64,000 nucleotides of DNA, from the NCBI RefSeq assembly GCF_004117875.1, contig NZ_RAHW01000011.1, positions 1 through 64,000 of the forward strand, written 5' to 3'. The position numbers and the translations under genes were made by a program. The notes below the pieces were generated by a model. The model saw only the letters and a list, made by a program, of their open reading frames with translations. It did no database searches and had not been told where the DNA came from. Below, in pieces: positions 8,800 to 17,157 of the stretch (the first letter of the stretch is position 1; the number at the start of each line of letters is the position of its first letter). This DNA is from Geomonas oryzae (GTDB taxonomy: Bacteria > Desulfobacterota > Desulfuromonadia > Geobacterales > Geobacteraceae).

Positions 8800-9375
8800 C
8801 TAGATCTTCACCTGCAGGCCGCGGTTGATCGAGCGTTTCGCGACGACGTCGAGGCAGACGCAGATCCCCTGCAGCAGCACGTAGTACATGAGGGCGAAAT
8901 AGGTGGACCAGAGCTTCGCGCCGATGGCCCCGTTGTTGATGGCGCTCCCCGGGTCGCCGGTATAGAGGAAGATGACGATCATCCCCGCCACGGTGCCCCA
9001 AAGCCCGATGGGGGGGAGCAGGTTCGCGCACATGTAGATGCGGTTCACGAAAAGGCCGTTGAAATTGTTCTGCGCCACCTCGCGGGTGGCATCGTAGAGG
9101 AACTCCTTCGGCGCCGGCTGCCCCGCGGCCCCTTCACTCTGGCTTGTCGCCCAGAGCATCTTCGCGACACTCTCGGAGAGGGTGTCCTGCGGCGAGGCAT
9201 GCTTGTCCTTCACGCTGTCCAGGTGCTTGTGGTCCAGCGACTTCGCGTGGATGAACGCACGCACCGCGAGGACCATGGCGATGATGAAGATGCTGGTGGT
9301 CAAGGTGAGCGAGATCCTGAGCGACCAGATGTTGAAGCTCATGGGGTTGATGGTGATGAGGCCCAGAATGTCCAT
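8800..9375 (-). CDS. MotA/TolQ/ExbB family proton channel protein
   Basis: This 191-residue protein has membrane segments near residues 18-42, 115-140 and 155-178. The second holds the family signature LLPPIGLWGTVAGMIVIF, with the conserved Thr in GTVAGM. TolQ/ExbB/MotA proteins form the pentameric channel that converts the proton gradient into movement of a TonB/TolA/MotB-type partner. The loop between the first and second segments is cytoplasmic and charged. It lies 18 nt after the 181-residue secreted protein and 9 nt before the ExbD-like gene. The true Tol-Pal operon would carry TolB and Pal, which are absent, so this is a separate, specialised set. Confidence 0.88.
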   Translation of the reverse strand: MDILGLITINPMSFNIWSLRISLTLTTSIFIIAMVLAVRAFIHAKSLDHKHLDSVKDKHASPQDTLSESVAKMLWATSQSEGAAGQPAPKEFLYDATREVAQNNFNGLFVNRIYMCANLLPPIGLWGTVAGMIVIFLYTGDPGSAINNGAIGAKLWSTYFALMYYVLLQGICVCLDVVAKRSINRGLQVKI

Positions 9376-9393
9376 GTCGTCGGCTCCTTGGCG

Positions 9394-9939
9394 TTATTTC
9401 TTGGCGATGCGCGCCAGGTCGCTGTCCAACTGGCGGATGGCTTCGTCCAGCGTGGTGGTCTTGCCCTGGATCTGTACCGACATCTTCTGGTAGGGGGCGT
9501 ACAGCCTCTTCATCTCGGCGAGTACGCTCCCCGCATCGTCCCGGTAGTTGAGCACGATGAGAAGGCGCGTCTTGACGAGGGCGATCTCGGCCGAGAGCTG
9601 CGTCATCTCGATGTTGGAGCCGTCCACCGCCTGCGTCACCAGATAGTCGACGTGCCTTCTCAAGTAGTCGTCAAGCGGTGCCTGGAGCTGCGCCGCGGTC
9701 TTGGTCTCGCCGCTCGCGATGAAATGCTCGGCGAAGTTGAGAAAGACAAGCAGATCCTTCTTCACCGTCTGCAGCCTGAGCTCGAGCCCTAGGTCGTTCG
9801 CCTGCTCCGAGGTCGGCTCCTGAACGGGCGCGGCAACGCCCTGCGGCTCGGCGGCGAAAAGCGCCGAGGCGTTAAGAAGTGACACCACTGCCGTCACCAC
9901 GACGGCCGTTTTCCATCGTAATGCAACGCTGTGATCCAT
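9394..9939 (-). CDS. Small exported protein of unknown function
   Basis: A 181-residue protein with a cleavable signal peptide (KTAVVVTAVVSLLNASALFA, cut near residue 29) and an otherwise helical, coiled-coil-like mature part (LELRLQTVKKDLLVFLNFAE, ALVKTRLLIVLNYRDDAGSV). No known motif is recognised. It is the first gene of the tight ExbB/ExbD cluster and lies 82 nt after the OmpA-AMIN gene, so it probably works in the periplasm with them. Confidence 0.75.
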   Translation of the reverse strand: MDHSVALRWKTAVVVTAVVSLLNASALFAAEPQGVAAPVQEPTSEQANDLGLELRLQTVKKDLLVFLNFAEHFIASGETKTAAQLQAPLDDYLRRHVDYLVTQAVDGSNIEMTQLSAEIALVKTRLLIVLNYRDDAGSVLAEMKRLYAPYQKMSVQIQGKTTTLDEAIRQLDSDLARIAKK

Positions 9940-10021
9940 ATCCGACTCCTCTCACGAATGAGCTTTTGCGAGCTCATCTATCGTGATCCACTGCCCGGAG
10001 CGGCATCGCGCCCCGCGCCGG

Positions 10022-12286
10022 TCAGGGTCCTATGTGATGGGTACTTCTCGGCTTGATGTTGATCCTCAACCCCGTGTCGATCTTGAAGGTGCGGTACGGG
10101 ATGATTTCCTCCCGGCCGGCGTCGAGGGTGATCTGGAGATAATCGGGGAATTCGCGGAAGCGGACGTTGGTGAGGTCGAACTTGTCGACCGCAGCGCCTT
10201 GAGCCCCCATGCCGTTCACCGCACCGATGAGGTCGATGACCAGGCTGTAGGGCTCCACCATGGTGATCACGCGGAAGTCGCTGACCTTGCCGTTGGTGAA
10301 GAGGCTCAATCCGTTCTTGTCGATGGTGACCCCGGTCAGGGCGATCTTTCCCTCGGGTGTCGGCGTTGATGGGGCGCCCTTGAGGACGAAGGGTTCCTCG
10401 TCGGGGAGGGGCGGCACCGGCTCCTGCTTTCTGAGCGCGGACGAGACCGGCTCGGCTTCCGGAACGGGAACGAGCAGCGGTACCTCCGGTGCGGCTACAG
10501 CGGGGAGCGTCGGCTGCGGTGCGGCGGGAGTATCTGCGGCGGGGGCGGTCACTTCCTTTGCCCTTTGTGCAGAGGGGAGTTCAGGCGGCAGTTTCGCCGC
10601 GGCAACCTCCCCGGGGGCAGGTTCTCCCTCGGCAAGCGGGGCAGGCTGCGGTGCAAGCTGCGCCGCGGGGAGCGCCGCGGGTGCCGCGGCACCCTGCGGG
10701 GCGGCCTCTACGGGACGGTCCACGTAGGAGGAGTCGATTTCCTTCTTGCGCTGCGCCGAGGGGAGCGGAGGGGGGACGGCCCCCTCCGCTACTGCGGTTG
10801 TCGGCGCGGAGGGGAGCAAAACCGCTTCCGTCTCCCCCTTGCGCTGTGCTGCGGGCAGGTCGGCCGCGCCGGCCTGCGGTACGAACAGTTTTTCCGGTTC
10901 ACCCTGGCGATAGGCCGGGGTAACGCCGCCGTCAAGCGGTGCGTTACCCTTCGCTGTCTCCAGGGCTAAGGGCTTTTTTCCGAGCGAGCTCTCCTTTTGC
11001 ACGGCGGCAGGTGCCGGAGCCGTCACCGGTAGGGCTTCCCTTTTCTTGCACACGAGGTTCGCCTCGATGCGCCTGTTCTTCGCGCGTCCCACGGCGGTCT
11101 TGTTGTTCGCTATGGGGCGGCTCTTGCCGTAACCCTTGGCGGTCAACCGCTTGGGATCGATGTGGAAGTTCTTCACGATGTAGTCGCGCACCGCCTGGGC
11201 GCGCCGCTCGGAGAGCCGCTGGTTGTGGTCGACGCTGGCGGTGCCGTCGGTGTGACCGGAGATCTCACCGTACGCCTCGGGGAACTCGTTCAGGAAGTCG
11301 CCCACCGATTTGAGCTCGGCGTGGTACTGCGGCTTCACGTTCCACTTGTCGGTGTCGAAGTTGATCATGAGCACCGCGGGCTGGTTGCAGAACCTCTTTT
11401 CGGCCTTGGTCGGCTGGGCCACCATGACCGCGGCGTTGGCGGCGCCGGTCCCCCCCTTGCCCGTGCAGGTCAGGGAGTAGACGGTGTCGACCGCCGGGGT
11501 CACCGTCATCGAGCCGTTCACGGCGACATCACCCAGGTCCGGGCGCATCTCGCAGTTGTCGGCGCGCTTGCTCTTCCAGCTCAAGATGGAGCGCTCCCCC
11601 TTCTTGATCGAAGTGGGGGAGGCGGCGAGCGCCACCTCGGGAGCCGCGACCACGACCGGAGGAGGCGGAGGCGGAACGGTCAGGTTCAGCGTCGGTTGCG
11701 CCTGCGGCATGGTGCGGGGCGCCGACTGCGGCGGAGCCGGCGGCTCGGGAAGCTTGGCAACGGCAGGAGCTCCGCCGAAGGGGATGTACAGCCCCGTGGT
11801 GTACTCGACCACGTAGTCGTCGAGCTTGTTGTTGTAGAAGATGCCGCGCACGTCGCCGCGCCAGGCGACGTCCTCGGTCACGAAGTACTTGAAGCCCCCG
11901 CCAAGATCGAAGGCCCCCTTGGTGCCGGGAGGAAGCTGTACGCCCGCGTAACCTGCGGCGAGGTTCGGGACGAACTTCTCATTAGGGCGGAAGTTCCACA
12001 AAAGGTCAGCGCCGTAGCGGTTGAAGTCGTGCTCGCTGCCGTTGCGGCTGTTTCTGAGCTTCGCGTAGTCGTAGAGCGCTTCGAGCTCCAGGTTTTTCGT
12101 GAAGTTGTAGCCGGCACGCAACCCGAAGACCGGAGAGGTTTCCAGGTGTTCCTTTCCGGCGAAGGAAACACCGCCCACCATCGGTGAGATGGAGAAGGGT
12201 GAGGTCGTAGCTGCTGACACGGTCCCGGGGAGGGAGGCGGCGCATAGCAGTGCTGCAGTCATGATGGCCAATGAATTCGTTTTCAA
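10022..12286 (-). CDS. OmpA-AMIN fusion outer-membrane/peptidoglycan protein
   Basis: The 754-residue start is TTG 12286: GGAG lies 7 nt upstream and a signal peptide follows at once (LKTNSLAIMTAALLCAAS, LPGTVSAA). Residues 25-172 look like an OmpA-type beta-barrel (GLRAGYNFTKNLELEALYDY). A Pro-rich linker leads to an Ig-like domain (about 215-300). The OmpA peptidoglycan-binding domain follows (310-412, with ISGHTDGTASVD, LSERRAQAVRDYIV and the NRRIE motif). A long Pro/Ala linker (412-645) repeats the motif LP(S/A)AQRxxE at least three times. The C-terminus (650-750) is an AMIN-type domain (VEPYSLVIDLIGAV, FPDYLQITLD), which in AmiC and PilQ binds peptidoglycan. OmpA-family proteins are known in the Shewanella bpfA adhesin operon, which supports a link to adhesin export. 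Combining an OmpA and an AMIN domain is unusual. Confidence 0.85.
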   Translation of the reverse strand: MKTNSLAIMTAALLCAASLPGTVSAATTSPFSISPMVGGVSFAGKEHLETSPVFGLRAGYNFTKNLELEALYDYAKLRNSRNGSEHDFNRYGADLLWNFRPNEKFVPNLAAGYAGVQLPPGTKGAFDLGGGFKYFVTEDVAWRGDVRGIFYNNKLDDYVVEYTTGLYIPFGGAPAVAKLPEPPAPPQSAPRTMPQAQPTLNLTVPPPPPPVVVAAPEVALAASPTSIKKGERSILSWKSKRADNCEMRPDLGDVAVNGSMTVTPAVDTVYSLTCTGKGGTGAANAAVMVAQPTKAEKRFCNQPAVLMINFDTDKWNVKPQYHAELKSVGDFLNEFPEAYGEISGHTDGTASVDHNQRLSERRAQAVRDYIVKNFHIDPKRLTAKGYGKSRPIANNKTAVGRAKNRRIEANLVCKKREALPVTAPAPAAVQKESSLGKKPLALETAKGNAPLDGGVTPAYRQGEPEKLFVPQAGAADLPAAQRKGETEAVLLPSAPTTAVAEGAVPPPLPSAQRKKEIDSSYVDRPVEAAPQGAAAPAALPAAQLAPQPAPLAEGEPAPGEVAAAKLPPELPSAQRAKEVTAPAADTPAAPQPTLPAVAAPEVPLLVPVPEAEPVSSALRKQEPVPPLPDEEPFVLKGAPSTPTPEGKIALTGVTIDKNGLSLFTNGKVSDFRVITMVEPYSLVIDLIGAVNGMGAQGAAVDKFDLTNVRFREFPDYLQITLDAGREEIIPYRTFKIDTGLRINIKPRSTHHIGP

Positions 12287-12603
12287 GTCACGTCTCCGTT
12301 TCGGTTTCTGAATGAGCCCCGGAGGCGCACTGTCACTGGGATAGCGTGCCTGCCTCATAGGCTTGCCATAAGGTACTACTAAGCTACTATCAAATTCTGC
12401 CATGTCAAATGCTCCCGTTTCTTAGAAATTTTTATACTTGACTACTGGGCGCTTTGCATATAATTAACCATACAAAATTACCATTTGCAAATTTATTATT
12501 CACATATAATATGTGTGTCAACATGAGTTGCTCCATTTGTCATGCGGTTTGTGAAGCATGTGCAATGGTGGTTAGCTTGATACCACGAACAGGAAGGTAG
12601 TTT
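12287..12603. promoter_or_regulatory. Divergent promoter region between the OmpA-AMIN and TolC genes
   Basis: This 317-bp AT-rich gap separates two divergent transcripts. It contains a perfect 15-bp palindrome at 12501-12515 (CACATAT-A-ATATGTG) that overlaps a TATAAT-like -10 on the plus strand, so it is a plausible operator. No reliable -35 with normal spacing was found. GGAAGG at about 12592-12597 serves the TolC start at 12604. Confidence 0.55.
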
Positions 12604-13926
12604 ATGGCACTGAACAGGAAGGTAATGACCGTTGTGGCGCTTGGCATGTTAACCTCTGCGGCGGGCACGGCCCACGCCGAGACACTACAGGACGCCGTGA
12701 AGTACATGTTGCAATCCAACCCCGAAGTACGGGCGCAGTACTACAACAAGGTGGCGCGCGAGAAAGAAGTGCGCCAGGCCAAGGCAGGGTACCTCCCCAC
12801 CATCGACGCATCCGCGTCGGCGGGCGTAGCGCGCCAGCATGAGCCCATCTTCAACACCGTCGCCCCCGCAACCGCCGTGGTGAGCGTGCGCCAGAACGTC
12901 TTCCGCTTCTTCGGCACGCAGCACGAGGTGGAGCGCCAGGAAGCGCGGGCGAGATCCCGCGAGTACCTCCTCGGGGGGACCGCCGAGAACAACGCCCTGC
13001 TCGCCTCCAGGGTGTACCTGAACGTGCTCAGAAACGAGAAACTCCTGGCGCTCGCCCAGGAGAACCTGACCAACCACCTGAGGATCCATGACCAGGTGCG
13101 GCTCAGAAGCGAGTCCGGCGTGGACCGCCGCGCCGACTTCGAGCAGGTGAAGGGGCGTCTGGCCCTGGCGCAGTCCAACGTCGCCGCAGCACAAGCGAAC
13201 CTCGACGACAGCCTCGCCGATTACCAGGCCGTGGTAGGCTACCTCCCCGGCGAACTGGCCGAGCCCGCATCGGTCGCGGCGGAGCTCCCGAAGAGCAAGG
13301 AAGAGGCCGAGGAGCTCGCCGTACAGGGTAACCGGACCCTGAAGTCGGCAGGCGCCGACCTGCAGGAGAGAAAGGCACAGCACGAGGCCGCGAAGAGCCT
13401 TCTCTACCCCACCCTCGATCTCGCCCTTGATTATCGCTGGCAAAAGGATTACAACGACTTGCCGGGACGCCGCGAGGAGTTCCTCGGCACCGCCACCATC
13501 TCCTTCAACATCTTCAACGGCGGCTGGAACAAGGCGCGCCTTGGGCAGACCAGAAGCGAGGTGTACGAGGCGGAGGAGATCCTCAACAACACGAAAAGGC
13601 AGACGGTGCAGTCGATCCGTCTCTCCTGGGACGCGAACAAATCCGCGCAGGAGCGCCTGAAGTTCCTCGACGACTACGTGAAGGCCGCCGCCCAGACCGC
13701 CGACGCCTTCGCGGCCCAGTGGTCCATCGGCAGAAGGACCATGTTCGACCTTCTCGACACCCAGGCCGAGCTCATCAACGCGAAGGCAAGCCTGGTGAAC
13801 GCGCAATACGACCAGAGGTACGCCGAATACCGGATTCTGAACGGGATGTCGCGCCTTCTGCCAACCCTCGGCCTGCAGGCGCCGGACGCCGGCGGGAAGG
13901 TGACCACGGCAAGCAGCGCGCCGTAG
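12604..13926 (+). CDS. lapE: TolC-family outer-membrane channel (LapE-like)
   Basis: A 440-residue outer-membrane efflux protein that would form the exit duct for the adhesin. It has a signal peptide (VMTVVALGMLTSAAGTAHA), then two structural repeats with long coiled-coil helices typical of TolC (ETLQDAVKYMLQSNPEVRA and LSWDANKSAQERLKFLDDYV). The second repeat has the usual beta-strand motif (TISFNIFNGGWN). Its length is normal for the type I secretion subclass. It is the first plus-strand gene of the Lap cluster and is followed by a terminator before lapG. In the Lap model the uncleaved retention module stays lodged in this pore, holding the adhesin on the surface. Confidence 0.93.
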   Translation: MALNRKVMTVVALGMLTSAAGTAHAETLQDAVKYMLQSNPEVRAQYYNKVAREKEVRQAKAGYLPTIDASASAGVARQHEPIFNTVAPATAVVSVRQNVFRFFGTQHEVERQEARARSREYLLGGTAENNALLASRVYLNVLRNEKLLALAQENLTNHLRIHDQVRLRSESGVDRRADFEQVKGRLALAQSNVAAAQANLDDSLADYQAVVGYLPGELAEPASVAAELPKSKEEAEELAVQGNRTLKSAGADLQERKAQHEAAKSLLYPTLDLALDYRWQKDYNDLPGRREEFLGTATISFNIFNGGWNKARLGQTRSEVYEAEEILNNTKRQTVQSIRLSWDANKSAQERLKFLDDYVKAAAQTADAFAAQWSIGRRTMFDLLDTQAELINAKASLVNAQYDQRYAEYRILNGMSRLLPTLGLQAPDAGGKVTTASSAP

Positions 13927-13951
13927 CCTCCCGCCAACAGACGTGACACAG

Positions 13952-13995
13952 AGTCCCGGATCGCCGCGAGTCACCGACGGTCCGGGCTTTTTTTT
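13952..13995 (+). terminator. Rho-independent terminator between tolC and lapG
   Basis: AGTCCCGGA (13952-13960) pairs with TCCGGGCT (13981-13988) with one bulge, followed by an unbroken T run to 13995. It lies 25 nt past the tolC stop, so lapG and lapD probably depend on partial read-through or a separate promoter. Confidence 0.8.
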
Positions 13996-14022
13996 AACAA
14001 AAGGGGCTTTCCCTGGAGCGCC

Positions 14023-14697
14023 GTGGGCATCTACCTTAAACGACTACTATCGCTGTCCCTGGCCGCCTTTTTGGCGGCGCTTTGCGTTGCCGGCACCGTC
14101 TTCACCGCCGGCAACTTCAGCGTCGACCGGCAGCTATTGCAGCAGGCGGAAAAGAAGTACGGCCGGGAGGCCTACCAGCGCCTGGTCGCCTGGGAGGAGC
14201 TCATCGCACGCGACAGGAGCCGCCACGACCGGGAGAAACTCGAGAAGGTGAACCGCTTCTTCAACGAGCGGATCCGTTTCGCTTCCGACCGCGAGGTGTG
14301 GGGCGTAGAGGACTACTGGGCGACCCCGGTGGAGTTCCTGGCCAAGGGGGCCGGCGACTGCGAGGACTTCGCCATCGCCAAGTACTTTTCCCTCAAGGCG
14401 ATGGGGGTCGACGACGACAAGCTGCGCATCACCTACGTCAAGGCGCTGCGCTACAACATCCATCACATGGTGCTCACCTACTACAGCGACCCCGAGGCCG
14501 AGCCGCTCGTGCTCGACAACCTGGTCGACTCCATAGACCACGCCTCCAAACGCTCCGACCTCATGCCGATCCTGAGCTTCAACGGCTCCGGGCTGTGGCT
14601 CGCGAAACAAAGGGGCAAGGGTAAACTCGCCGGCAAGTCGAACCGGCTCAGGCTCTGGCAGGATCTTTTGCAGAAGATGTCCGAGAACAAACTGTAA
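14023..14697 (+). CDS. lapG: LapG-type periplasmic cysteine protease (BTLCP family)
   Basis: A 224-residue bacterial transglutaminase-like cysteine protease that clips LapA-type adhesins after a di-alanine site, releasing them from the cell. GTG 14023 is used, with GGAG 4 nt upstream. An N-terminal hydrophobic signal (LLSLSLAAFLAALCVAGTVF) targets it to the periplasm. The catalytic triad is visible: Cys113 in GDCEDFAIAK, His148 in HHMVLTYY and Asp165 in VLDNLVDS. An RFxxDREVWGVEDYWATP block precedes the Cys, as in the family. Its partner lapD starts 18 nt downstream. Known LapG proteins require calcium; acidic residues near the active site fit this, but it is not proven here. Confidence 0.94.
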   Translation: MGIYLKRLLSLSLAAFLAALCVAGTVFTAGNFSVDRQLLQQAEKKYGREAYQRLVAWEELIARDRSRHDREKLEKVNRFFNERIRFASDREVWGVEDYWATPVEFLAKGAGDCEDFAIAKYFSLKAMGVDDDKLRITYVKALRYNIHHMVLTYYSDPEAEPLVLDNLVDSIDHASKRSDLMPILSFNGSGLWLAKQRGKGKLAGKSNRLRLWQDLLQKMSENKL

Positions 14698-14715
14698 CGG
14701 GCAAAGGAAAAACAT

Positions 14716-16674
14716 ATGACTCTGTATCGACAGCTCATCATCTTCACCGTCGTCCTTTTCCTGCTCCTCTTCACCGGGACCTGGTACGCGAAGCTCGCCA
14801 ACACCCGCACCTTCCTGACCGACCAGTTGGAGTCCCACGTGCAGGATACCGCGACCTCGCTCGCCCTCTCCATCTCCCCCCACGTGGCGCAAAAGGACCT
14901 CACCACGGTGGAAGGCATGATCAACGCCCTATTCGACCGGGGCTACTACCAGAAGATCACCTACACCGGCCCGCGCGGCGAGGTGCTCATCGACAGGACG
15001 CTCCCGGTGAAAGTCGAGGACGTGCCGCAGTGGTTCGTGAAACTCGTGCCGCTCAAGACCCCCGAGGCGGAGGCCGACGTGATGGCGGGTTGGAACCAGG
15101 GGGGAACCATCCTGGTGAAGAGCCACCCGGGCTACGCCTACGAGACGCTCTGGAACGAGGTCATCTCCATGACCGTCTGGTTCGCCGGCTGCGCCGTCTT
15201 CATGCTTGCCGCGGTCGGCATAGGGCTCAAGCTCCTATTAAAGCCGCTTGCCGCCGTGGAGCGCCAGGCGGACGCCCTGGGGCGCGGCGAGTACGAGCTG
15301 CAGGATCCCCTCCCGCGCACCCGCGAATTCAAGAGCGTTGCCGAGGCGATGAACCGGATGACGGTGAAGGTGAAGGAGATGTTCGGGGAACAGGCGGCGA
15401 GGGCCGAGGGGCTGCAGGAGCGGGCCTACCACGATCCGCTGACCGGCATCGGAAACCGGCGCTTCTTCGAGACCCAGGTGGGAGCCGATCTTACCGAGGG
15501 GCAAGGGCGCGGCCTGCTCATGCTGGCCCGCGTGCATGCCCTTGAGGCGCTCAACACGGAGCGCGGACTGCAAGCGGGGGACGAGCTTTTGAAGCGGGTC
15601 GCCGTGCTTTTGCAGGAAGCGGTTTCGGGCTACGGCGAAGCGGTACTGAGCAGACTCACCGGCGGCGACTTCGGCATCTTCCTGCCGCACCACTCCTCTT
15701 CCGAAGCGGAAATCATCGCCACCGAGATTGCGAACGACTTAGGGCGCCTCGCCCGCGAGAGGCTCTCACTCTCCGACAACATCGCCAACCTGGGCGTTGC
15801 GGCCTACGAGGGGAGCATCACCCTGTCGCGGCTTCTCTCCGAGGCGGACCTGGCGCTCTCGGCGGCGCAAAGCAAAGGGGCGAACGGTTGGGAACTGCGC
15901 GCGGTGAGCGGGGAATCGGCGCTCCCCATGGGGCAGCAGCAGTGGAAGGAATCGCTCGTGCAGGCGCTCGAGGAGCGGCGCGTGACCCTGGACGCCCAGG
16001 CGGTCATCGCGAACACAAAGGAGCGCAAGGTAAAGCAGCTGGAGCTCTTCGCCCGCATAGCGCAGGAGGACGGCACGGCACTCGACGCCGCCCTCTTCCT
16101 GCCGATCGCCGAGCGCCTGAAGCTTGTTTCCGCCATCGACCGGATGGTGATCGAGGAGGCGCTGCGCTTTGACTTCCGCACCATCGGCGTCGAGCGCATC
16201 GCCGTCAACATCTCCCCCACGTCGCTCGAGGACGAGGCGTTCCGCGGCTGGCTGCACGGCTACCTGAAGGGGCTTCCCTCCGGCTCACCGCACATAAACT
16301 TCGAGTTCTCCGAGTTCGCCGCGGTGCAGCATCTGGAACTGATCAGGGAGTTCGCCGCCGCGGTGCGTGCCTGCGGACACGGCATCGGCCTCGACCACTA
16401 CGGCAGGAGCTTCTCGAAACTCGGCTACCTGAAGTCGCTGCGTCCCGAGTACGTGAAGATCGACCGTGCCTACACCGGGGAGCTCTTGAGCGGGGAGAAC
16501 GACAGCGGCTTCTACGTCGCCTCGCTCTGCAGCGTGGCGCACAGCATCGACATCGCCGTGGTGGCGGAAGGGGTCGAATCCGAAGAGCAGGCGGCGGTGT
16601 TGAAGGAGCTGAACCTCGACGCCATGCAGGGTTACTTCTTCGGCAGGCCGAAGCCGCTCTCTTCATTCACCTAG
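14716..16674 (+). CDS. lapD: LapD-type inner-membrane c-di-GMP receptor with degenerate GGDEF and EAL domains
   Basis: This 652-residue protein senses cytoplasmic c-di-GMP and controls LapG through its periplasmic domain. TM1 is at residues 7-24, a periplasmic LapD/MoxY-type domain at 25-147, TM2 at about 149-174, HAMP to about 230, GGDEF at 238-395 and EAL at 410-650. The GGDEF signature is reduced to TGGDFG near residue 315. In the EAL domain the usual EAL motif is replaced (AVIANTKER) and the DDFGTGYSSL loop reads DHYGRSFSKL. QGYFFGRP and AEGVES are kept. This pattern fits a binding-only domain without diguanylate cyclase or phosphodiesterase activity, as in known LapD. It is directly downstream of lapG; the next gene is convergent and overlaps its end by 4 nt. 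Confidence 0.94.
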   Translation: MTLYRQLIIFTVVLFLLLFTGTWYAKLANTRTFLTDQLESHVQDTATSLALSISPHVAQKDLTTVEGMINALFDRGYYQKITYTGPRGEVLIDRTLPVKVEDVPQWFVKLVPLKTPEAEADVMAGWNQGGTILVKSHPGYAYETLWNEVISMTVWFAGCAVFMLAAVGIGLKLLLKPLAAVERQADALGRGEYELQDPLPRTREFKSVAEAMNRMTVKVKEMFGEQAARAEGLQERAYHDPLTGIGNRRFFETQVGADLTEGQGRGLLMLARVHALEALNTERGLQAGDELLKRVAVLLQEAVSGYGEAVLSRLTGGDFGIFLPHHSSSEAEIIATEIANDLGRLARERLSLSDNIANLGVAAYEGSITLSRLLSEADLALSAAQSKGANGWELRAVSGESALPMGQQQWKESLVQALEERRVTLDAQAVIANTKERKVKQLELFARIAQEDGTALDAALFLPIAERLKLVSAIDRMVIEEALRFDFRTIGVERIAVNISPTSLEDEAFRGWLHGYLKGLPSGSPHINFEFSEFAAVQHLELIREFAAAVRACGHGIGLDHYGRSFSKLGYLKSLRPEYVKIDRAYTGELLSGENDSGFYVASLCSVAHSIDIAVVAEGVESEEQAAVLKELNLDAMQGYFFGRPKPLSSFT

Positions 16675-16991
16675 ATGATGTCGTGCACGAGGAGGTCGCT
16701 GGCGGAGATCTTCTCGCGCAGGCTCTGGCGCGTCTTGATCCTCTGCTGCGCCTGTTCGGGAAGCTCGGTGAAGTTGATCACGTTCTTTCTGACCAAAAGG
16801 TCGACAAGGTCCTCGATGACGCGGACCGTGGCGGCGTCGGAGAAGGCGAGCGACTCGCCCCAAGCGCCGGACTCGTTCAAAAAGGCGAGCACCTCCGGGT
16901 CCATGAGCGGCTTCTGCTCCGCGGTCTGGTTGACGGGGGTCTGATGCAGGGCGACGATTTTGCCGTCCTCTCCTCTCTCTATGTAGAGCAT
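16671..16991 (-). CDS. Conserved small protein of unknown function
   Basis: A 106-residue soluble protein (MLYIERGEDGKIVALHQTP, DPEVLAFLNESGAWG, VRVIEDLVDLLVRKNVINFT, LPEQAQQRIKTRQSLREKI). It resembles a widespread family of small cytosolic proteins sometimes annotated as tryptophan synthase beta-like, but it has no catalytic motif, so no function is assigned. It is convergent with lapD, overlapping by 4 nt, and divergent from lapB. Purine-rich GAGAGGA lies just before the ATG. Confidence 0.75.
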   Translation of the reverse strand: MLYIERGEDGKIVALHQTPVNQTAEQKPLMDPEVLAFLNESGAWGESLAFSDAATVRVIEDLVDLLVRKNVINFTELPEQAQQRIKTRQSLREKISASDLLVHDII

Positions 16992-17039
16992 GCGTTTTCC
17001 TCTCTGTGATCTGCGGGCGAAGGCATTAGTCGAAAATCA

Positions 17040-17069
17040 TTGACACCGGACAACAGGCCCAAGTATAAC
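17040..17069 (+). promoter_or_regulatory. Putative sigma-70 promoter of the lapB-lapC operon
   Basis: TTGACA at 17040-17045 and TATAAC at 17064-17069 are 18 bp apart. The start site would be near 17076, about 80 nt before the lapB GTG at 17158. The flanking gap is AT-rich. Confidence 0.6.
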
Positions 17070-17157
17070 GCAAAACGATTACCAATGTGAAATCTATTAT
17101 GCTACAATAATCCACCTTTTTGTTTTTGACGGCTTGTCTGCATAAAGAGGAAACGAC

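Noticed and set aside
8188..9792. 534-codon plus-strand frame
   Set aside because: It covers the ExbB/ExbD genes antisense, is His/Arg-rich and has the typical composition of a GC-rich shadow frame.
8317..12286. Zorya-type defence system (MotA-like plus OmpA-like proteins)
   Set aside because: No ZorC, ZorD or ZorE partner is present, the OmpA domain is on an outer-membrane barrel rather than a MotB-like stator, and the context is an adhesin locus.
12685..13974. 429-codon minus-strand frame opposite tolC
   Set aside because: tolC is clearly the coding strand (signal peptide, TolC repeats); the minus frame has no recognisable features.
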